From assembly GCA_017513795.1 (NCBI GenBank), contig JAFXEJ010000022.1, positions 1 to 44,759 of the forward strand: DNA of 44,759 nt, written 5' to 3'. The position numbers and the translations under genes are program-made. The stretch is from Ruminococcus sp. GTDB taxonomy: Bacteria; Bacillota; Clostridia; Oscillospirales; Ruminococcaceae. Under the pieces are notes generated by a model. It was given only the letters and a program-made list of their open reading frames with translations. It was not told where the DNA came from and made no database searches. This document shows, piece by piece, positions 40,461-44,759 of this stretch (the stretch's first letter is position 1; the number at the start of each line of letters is the position of its first letter).

Positions 40461-42215
40461 TTACATATTGATTTCATAAGTTTCTGCTGATGTACTTCTT
40501 CTGACGGACATTTTGCGATTCACATACTTTTCTATATCGAAAAGATTGGACTTGTCCGAGTCAAGCAAGTACCGGTAATTCTTGTGGCGAGTGATATCAT
40601 ACTTATTTGAGAAGAACGGCTTTACTCCTCGAATCTGTAAGATACACTTTGCACCGTCCATTTTCTGGATTTCTCCGGCGGTCATCAACTCCCTTCCTAA
40701 TTTCTGGTAATTCATCCCATAGCTGCGATTCTGACCTCTTGTATCAGAGGTGTTGTAGGTATCAATCGTTGCTTTGTCCAGAGATTCAGAGATCTCTTTC
40801 AGCGTAGATTTTTCCTTACCTCCTAAAAACAGAGTAGTGTCGCAGTTGCCGATAATGGTATCGGCATTATCTTTATATAACGCTTTAAGCTGCGATTGGG
40901 ATTGTAAAATGATACTTGCCGATATTTCACGGCTTCTTATAGTAGTGATAAGCGTTTCAAATCCCGGAATGAGTCCGATATTTGCAAACTCATCGAGTAT
41001 GCAGCGGACATGATGTTTGAGCTTTCCGCTGCCGTCAGGATTATTGTCGGCTTTGGTACAAAGCAAATTGAACATCTGACTGTACATCATTGCAACCAAG
41101 AAATTAAATGTTGTATCAGTATCGGAAATAATGATGAAAAGTGCTGTTTTTCTGTCTCCGATAGTATCAAGCTGCATTTCATCGTAAGCAGTAATATCAA
41201 GAATTTCACGAATTGCGAATGGTGCAAGTCTCGCAGCGCAGCTTATCAGAATTGACTTAGCTGTCTTACCGGCAGCAAGCTTGTACTGCTTGTACTGCTT
41301 ACAGGCGAAGCATCCGGGATGCTCCTTTTCAAGAGCTTCAAACATCAAGTCCATTCCGTTCTTGTAGTTTTCATCATTTTCAGATGCAGTACTGTCCTCA
41401 AGCATACCGAGAAGTGTTTCAAAGTTCCTTTCTTCTTCCGGATAATACTGCATCAATGCGATATATGCTGTATACAGAAGCCTTTCTGACTTTACCCAGA
41501 AATCTTCTGTTGATTTTTCGCCCTGTCCTGATGTGTTTTTTATCAGAACTTCAACAAATTTCAGAATATCAACCTCTGAATGGATATATGCAAATGGATT
41601 ATAGTGCATTGATTTACTGAATTTGACTGTATTGAACACCTTAATCTTATACTTGTTATCATTCAGAAGCTTTCCGCACTCGATAAGAACAGTTCCTTTC
41701 GGATCGGTAACAACATAACTGCTGTGCATCTGCATAAGGTTAGGCTTGACAAAGAATCTTGTTTTACCTGAACCAGAGCCACCGATAACAAGTACATTCT
41801 TGTTTCTTGCATATTTCGGATGCGAAGGGTTACCCATAGTCAGACGTTCCGTCTGAGTGAGGATAACATTATTTGAGAAATCTGTTGAATCAACATATGG
41901 CTTGATATCCTCTGATGTTCCCCATGATGCAGAGCCATATTCTTCGCCGTGACGGTACTTTTTTGCATTTTTACGCTTGAAATGCATTACAAGCAGCATA
42001 ATTCCGCCTGTTGCTGCACCGATCAGCAGATCTGCCGGTCTGAAACTCGGAAACGGATCAGTAAATACATCACCGAGATTCAGGAAAAAATCACTCAGAT
42101 CTTTACCGGCAGCGTAATATGCGTAAGACATTTTGTTCCCAAGCCAACCAAATATCGTAAAGGGAATCAGCAGCAATATAATCCTTTTTGTATTTGAATT
42201 ACTCAAATGCTTCAC
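40461..42215 (-). CDS. virD4: VirD4/TraG/PcfC-type coupling protein
   Basis: 584 residues, GTG start overlapping the PcfB stop by 1 nt (TAGTG). Two N-terminal membrane spans (RIILLLIPFTIFGWLGN, ADLLIGAATGGIMLLVMHF), EEYGSASWGTSEDI, Walker A NVLVIGGSGSGKTRFF (about 141), YVVTDPKGT, LDEFANIGLIPGFETLI (Walker B region) and SQLKALYKDNADTIIGNCDT. The coupling protein recruits the relaxosome and secreted proteins to the channel. It is the natural reader of any C-terminal secretion tag. Confidence 0.93.
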   Translation of the reverse strand: MKHLSNSNTKRIILLLIPFTIFGWLGNKMSYAYYAAGKDLSDFFLNLGDVFTDPFPSFRPADLLIGAATGGIMLLVMHFKRKNAKKYRHGEEYGSASWGTSEDIKPYVDSTDFSNNVILTQTERLTMGNPSHPKYARNKNVLVIGGSGSGKTRFFVKPNLMQMHSSYVVTDPKGTVLIECGKLLNDNKYKIKVFNTVKFSKSMHYNPFAYIHSEVDILKFVEVLIKNTSGQGEKSTEDFWVKSERLLYTAYIALMQYYPEEERNFETLLGMLEDSTASENDENYKNGMDLMFEALEKEHPGCFACKQYKQYKLAAGKTAKSILISCAARLAPFAIREILDITAYDEMQLDTIGDRKTALFIIISDTDTTFNFLVAMMYSQMFNLLCTKADNNPDGSGKLKHHVRCILDEFANIGLIPGFETLITTIRSREISASIILQSQSQLKALYKDNADTIIGNCDTTLFLGGKEKSTLKEISESLDKATIDTYNTSDTRGQNRSYGMNYQKLGRELMTAGEIQKMDGAKCILQIRGVKPFFSNKYDITRHKNYRYLLDSDKSNLFDIEKYVNRKMSVRRSTSAETYEINM

Positions 42216-42700
42216 TACCTTTCGATAACTTTTTCATGCTTCTGAGTTCTTTCAGGAGTGTTTATACTGCGTCCGGCTTCAAGCCTGATCGCCTGTTCCC
42301 TGAACTCTCGTTGTGTTTCACGGCAGAAGCTTCTGTTTTCGTTGCTTCTGACCTTCAGTGATGCATATTCCTTGAATGCTTTTTCGATATTTGCAGTTCT
42401 TGATGATGAAAACATGACGTAATATGCGGATTTATCTGCGTTTCTCGACAAAGCATACTGAACATCATACTTCGCTGCAACTCGTCTGAAATCAGCTATA
42501 TTAGCCTTGCTTATCTCAATTCCCTCGATTTTACCGCCTTTTGCCAACTGATTCAGAGTAACTCTGCCACGTTTGGCATAATTGCCGTTAAAATACTGCA
42601 ATATAGCGTTTTTTAGCATTTCTCCGGTCAGTTTTACATTGTTTGCGTTGATTATGAGATTAATCGTTTTTGCGGCTATATCGCCGTTATTAATACCCAC
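42215..42700 (-). CDS. PcfB/DUF3801-like relaxosome accessory protein with shared tag
   Basis: 161 residues, GTG start with AAAGGGTGA upstream. Core: NVKLTGEMLKNAILQYFNGN, GRVTLNQLAKGGKIEGIEIS, FRRVAAKYDVQYALSRNADK, AYYVMFSSSRTANIEKAFKEY, matching PcfB/DUF3801. In pCF10, PcfB interacts with PcfC and the relaxase. The end is FCRETQREFREQAIRL plus 21 residues, a variant of the tag seen on five other proteins, so the motif may be a coupling-protein contact. Operon order PcfB-VirD4 is conserved. Confidence 0.85.
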   Translation of the reverse strand: MGINNGDIAAKTINLIINANNVKLTGEMLKNAILQYFNGNYAKRGRVTLNQLAKGGKIEGIEISKANIADFRRVAAKYDVQYALSRNADKSAYYVMFSSSRTANIEKAFKEYASLKVRSNENRSFCRETQREFREQAIRLEAGRSINTPERTQKHEKVIER

Positions 42701-42706
42701 AGCTCA

Positions 42707-43027
42707 TCACCCTTTTTCGATGAATCGGTTCCTGTAACTTGACTTTTCAGGCTCAGACTTTTCAGGTTCCTTTTTCTGTGCTCTCAGATCAACTTCGTCA
42801 AACGAGAAAACCTCACTGCCGTTCTGGAAGGCTTCTGTAAGTCTGCTGTAGGCAATTTCTCCCTCGTCAGAGGTTGAATATGCCGCAAGGGTTATATCTT
42901 CACCCTTGTCATTTTTTGCCGAAATTAAGCAGAAATAGCATCTGTTGTCATCTTCGGCATCGTATAGTCCTATCTCCCGGATAAACCGGTAATTGAGAAT
43001 CAGACCGTTTTGTGTGATAATCGTCAT
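42707..43027 (-). CDS. Hypothetical protein, first gene of the T4SS operon
   Basis: 106 residues; start 43027 chosen for AAGGGAG upstream. MTIITQNGLILNYRFIREIG, CYFCLISAKNDKGEDITLAA, YSTSDEGEIAYSRLTEAFQN: a small beta-rich domain with a PEKSEPEKS repeat tail. Similar short proteins precede PcfB in clostridial elements. Ends 6 nt before the PcfB start. Confidence 0.6.
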   Translation of the reverse strand: MTIITQNGLILNYRFIREIGLYDAEDDNRCYFCLISAKNDKGEDITLAAYSTSDEGEIAYSRLTEAFQNGSEVFSFDEVDLRAQKKEPEKSEPEKSSYRNRFIEKG

Positions 43028-43219
43028 TTTTATCACTTCTCCCTTCGGAAATATATTCAAAGCATAAATAATAATGCTTTGTTGCTTCTATTACGCTTTT
43101 ATTGCCCTTTATTTTGATTTTTACTTTCAGGGCAGTATACTGACACTACCAGTGTGTCTAAAACGCATTACAGAGCGTGTCAGATATCTCAAAACGCAAA
43201 ATCAAACCGGAAATATTTA
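43028..43219. other. Intergenic region upstream of the T4SS operon
   Basis: 192 bp without a gene. Holds a hairpin CAAAGCAT...ATGCTTTG (43058-43081), a candidate minus-strand -10 TATACT (43134-43139) and a dyad ACACT-ACC-AGTGT (43143-43155) with outer GACAC/GTGTC (43142-43158). A TTTAGA 17 bp before the -10 is a poor -35. GTGTGTC at 43152-43158 resembles one arm of the dispersed palindrome, but the other arm is missing. Confidence 0.45.
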
Positions 43220-44281
43220 TCATCCATGCAGTGCGTTGTTCACTTCGCTGTCGAAAAAGCTGTCCATTGTTGATGGGGCATTGAAGATAACAGTTCGCAG
43301 ATAAGCCTTGATATTGCGGACTTTCGTTGTATTTCGTCTCATGCAGAGCAGTATGTACTCGATGCACGAGGAATCTATCTTCATAACTCTGCTCTGTACA
43401 AGCGATGTTGGCTGATCAGAACCGCCGATACGCATTGTATCAGCTGTACAGCACATCATTTCAAGCATATTTTCCAATATCTCGTCAATCTTTGGCTTGT
43501 CTGCTTCGTTCTGAGCAATAAGTTCATCGTACTCGATGTTGCTGCATATCAACGACCTGTATCCGCTGAGTTTATCCACATCAATCCTATCAATCTTTTC
43601 ACATTTTTTTTCTGCCTGTTCGCTGATAGATTGATTAGATAGATTTATCTTGTTTAGATTATTCTTGTTTAGATTATTAATTGTTGGTACGTTTCGTACA
43701 TCCTTGTTGGTACGTTTCGTACATCCTTGTTGGTACGTTTCGTACGAACTGGATTCTAAGCCATTTTCCGGCGAAGGTGTGAATAAATTATTAACGCCTT
43801 CTTGTTGGTACGTTTTGTACGAACTGGATTTTAAGCCATTTTCTTGGGCAGTTGTTAACAAATTGTTAACACGCTCTTTTGGCGTTTTCTCACTGTTTTT
43901 TGACTGTAATTTTTCGGAATTAATTTTGCCTTGTTCTATGACAGCGATTATCAGTTCTGGATCATAAATTATCTTAAAGCAGCGTTTTGCCGGTATTCCT
44001 TTTCTTTCGGATTGGATAAGACCGATATTCACAAGCTTTGCAATAGCATTTTCCTGTTGTCTGCGAGCAATGGCTGTGCTTTCCTGTAAATCATCAACTG
44101 TTGAATAAAACCATTCTCCGTCTATAAGCATATCTCGGCTATCCCAATATCTGCATTTTGAAATTAGAGAAAAGTAGATAATAGTTTCTACTGTACCGAT
44201 AGAATGAGCAAAAAGTCGATTAAATGACATTGTGTTGTCAGGATTGATAAGGTCAAAAAATACGCCCCAGTTTATATTCAT
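43220..44281 (-). CDS. Replication initiator (RepA-type, DUF6017 C-terminus)
   Basis: 353 residues. N-terminal winged-helix initiator domain (about 15-110: TMSFNRLFAHSIGTVETIIY, WFYSTVDDLQESTAIARRQQ, KLVNIGLIQSERKGIP). A repeat-rich low-complexity middle (about 125-215) is encoded by the iteron region 43681-43875; the C-terminal DUF6017-like domain follows (YRSLICSNIEYDELI, MRIGGSDQPTSLVQSRVMKI, RNIKAYLRTVIFNAPSTMDS). In RepA_N plasmids the origin lies within rep. The start overlaps the upstream gene by ATGA. Confidence 0.85.
   Translation of the reverse strand: MNINWGVFFDLINPDNTMSFNRLFAHSIGTVETIIYFSLISKCRYWDSRDMLIDGEWFYSTVDDLQESTAIARRQQENAIAKLVNIGLIQSERKGIPAKRCFKIIYDPELIIAVIEQGKINSEKLQSKNSEKTPKERVNNLLTTAQENGLKSSSYKTYQQEGVNNLFTPSPENGLESSSYETYQQGCTKRTNKDVRNVPTINNLNKNNLNKINLSNQSISEQAEKKCEKIDRIDVDKLSGYRSLICSNIEYDELIAQNEADKPKIDEILENMLEMMCCTADTMRIGGSDQPTSLVQSRVMKIDSSCIEYILLCMRRNTTKVRNIKAYLRTVIFNAPSTMDSFFDSEVNNALHG
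43681..43822. repeat. Iterons inside rep (candidate oriV)
   Basis: GTACGTTTCGTAC at 43687-43699, 43710-43722 and 43733-43745 (23-bp period) plus GTACGTTTTGTAC at 43808-43820. The 23-bp period is not a codon multiple. A 75-bp second-order repeat (about 43731-43805, then 43806-43875) duplicates 25 residues with the core NGLxSSSYxTYQQ. Palindromic arms GTACG/CGTAC suit an initiator dimer. Confidence 0.75.
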
Positions 44282-44592
44282 GCTCGTCCCTCCTTATTGA
44301 GACCGAGAATATCATCTACGTCAGCGATAAGTTCCGGCATTTCGCTTTTTACGAGGCGAGCCTTTAATGTCGAAATCATGCATTCTTCCGCAATTGTTTC
44401 GATAGAGAGATTTTCCAGGGTGCTGATAAATTTTTCACGCTCCCAACGTTCTTTTATGCACTGATCAAGAACAACAGAAAACATAATTATTGTATTTTCG
44501 TCAAGATCGTCATAAGCCATTAACGACTTCGGAATCTGGATTGTATCTTGCATAAGCAGATTGTACAGTTCATCTATTTTTGAATTAGCCAT
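44278..44592 (-). CDS. Hypothetical protein upstream of rep
   Basis: 104 residues, GAGGTAATAATT before the ATG. Helical and acidic: SKIDELYNLLMQDTIQIPKS, ENTIIMFSVVLDQCIKERWE, EECMISTLKARLVKSEMPEL. No family recognised. It overlaps the rep start by ATGA, so it is translated with rep and may modulate it. Confidence 0.6.
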   Translation of the reverse strand: MANSKIDELYNLLMQDTIQIPKSLMAYDDLDENTIIMFSVVLDQCIKERWEREKFISTLENLSIETIAEECMISTLKARLVKSEMPELIADVDDILGLNKEGRA

Positions 44593-44602
44593 AATTATTA
44601 CC

Positions 44603-44759
44603 TCATACTTCCTTCATATTTTTTGATGATTTCTTATTAAACGAATATCTATCTTCATTTTTCAAAACGTATCCAAGTGATACAAGTTCTTTGATTGCAG
44701 ACGATACATTCTCTGCTGTATCATGTGATAATTCAGTAAGCTGCTCTATGGTAGAGCAA
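44603..44759 (-). CDS. Winged-helix protein, C-terminal fragment
   Basis: Partial: the frame is open at the right edge and ends at TGA 44603-44605. The visible 51 residues read CSTIEQLTELSHDTAENVSS, then AIKELVSLGYVLKNEDRYSF and NKKSSKNMKEV: a helix-turn-helix followed by a short wing, typical of a winged-helix DNA-binding end. It lies 10 nt upstream of the 44592 gene, so it probably begins the rep operon. The N-terminal part is not in the window. Confidence 0.55.
   Translation of the reverse strand, partial: CSTIEQLTELSHDTAENVSSAIKELVSLGYVLKNEDRYSFNKKSSKNMKEV

Noticed and set aside
43152..43158. A 25th palindrome copy upstream of the T4SS operon
   Set aside because: Only one arm (GTGTGTC) is present; the second arm does not match.
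1..44759. oriT, integrase, attachment sites, tRNA or IS elements
   Set aside because: No tyrosine or large serine integrase, no tRNA-like fold and no transposase was found; oriT is expected upstream of the relaxase, outside the left edge.

Overview
The window reads as one contiguous piece of a conjugative element (plasmid, or a replicating integrative element) from a low-GC Firmicute, most likely a Ruminococcus-like clostridium. The basis is AT-rich DNA, strong AGGAGG-type ribosome sites, a Gram-positive type IV secretion (T4SS) operon of the CD1107/DUF4315/CD1108/PrgI/Maff2/PcfB type, a RepA-like initiator with a DUF6017-type C-terminus, and polyvalent helicase-methylase and YodL-type proteins. 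Host identity is inference. No rRNA, tRNA, insertion sequence or CRISPR array was seen.

Layout. 1-1044: end of a relaxase gene and a ribbon-helix-helix (RHH) regulator. 1166-7892: a rightward run of mostly small genes including ssb, parA and parB plus many short membrane or unknown proteins. 7867-9817: an XRE regulator, a lipoprotein and a membrane protein. 9874-14437: leftward toxin/antitoxin-like modules (nucleotidyltransferase pair, HEPN/MNT pair, zeta-kinase pair) with a serine resolvase and a 34-bp tandem repeat. 14534-15424: a second RHH regulator and two small rightward genes. 15548-26832: a leftward operon of polyvalent proteins (2605-aa methylase-helicase, 670-aa MuF-C/BECR-type protein). 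26936-29528: small accessory genes including a macro-domain protein. 29565-31637: topoisomerase III. 32122-43027: the T4SS/coupling-protein operon. 43220-44759: the replication initiator with iterons inside the gene, and further replication or regulatory genes.

Two signals cross gene families and deserve most attention. (1) A 19-bp near-perfect palindrome, GTGTGTCACNGTGACACAC, occurs 24 times between 1217 and 32068 and never in the polyvalent or T4SS operons. Eighteen copies lie within 3 nt of, or overlap, the 3' end of an open reading frame. Its half-site resembles that of chromosomal parS, and the element encodes its own ParA and ParB. (2) At least six otherwise unrelated proteins (nucleotidyltransferase, zeta kinase, methylase-helicase, MuF-C/BECR protein, a small acidic protein and PcfB) end with the same motif, F-[SC]-R-x-x-Q-[KR]-x-F, 26-37 residues from the C-terminus. 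I infer a candidate T4SS or coupling-protein recognition tag, which would make these proteins a set sent to the recipient with the DNA.

How the parts would work together (inference): the relaxase, RHH proteins, PcfB and VirD4 prepare and dock the DNA. VirB4, PrgI, the VirB6-like protein, Maff2 and the CD1108-like wall protein form the channel. Rep, SSB, topoisomerase III and ParAB establish and maintain the element. Tagged polyvalent and toxin-like proteins protect it or act in the recipient. All counts and alignments were made by eye.
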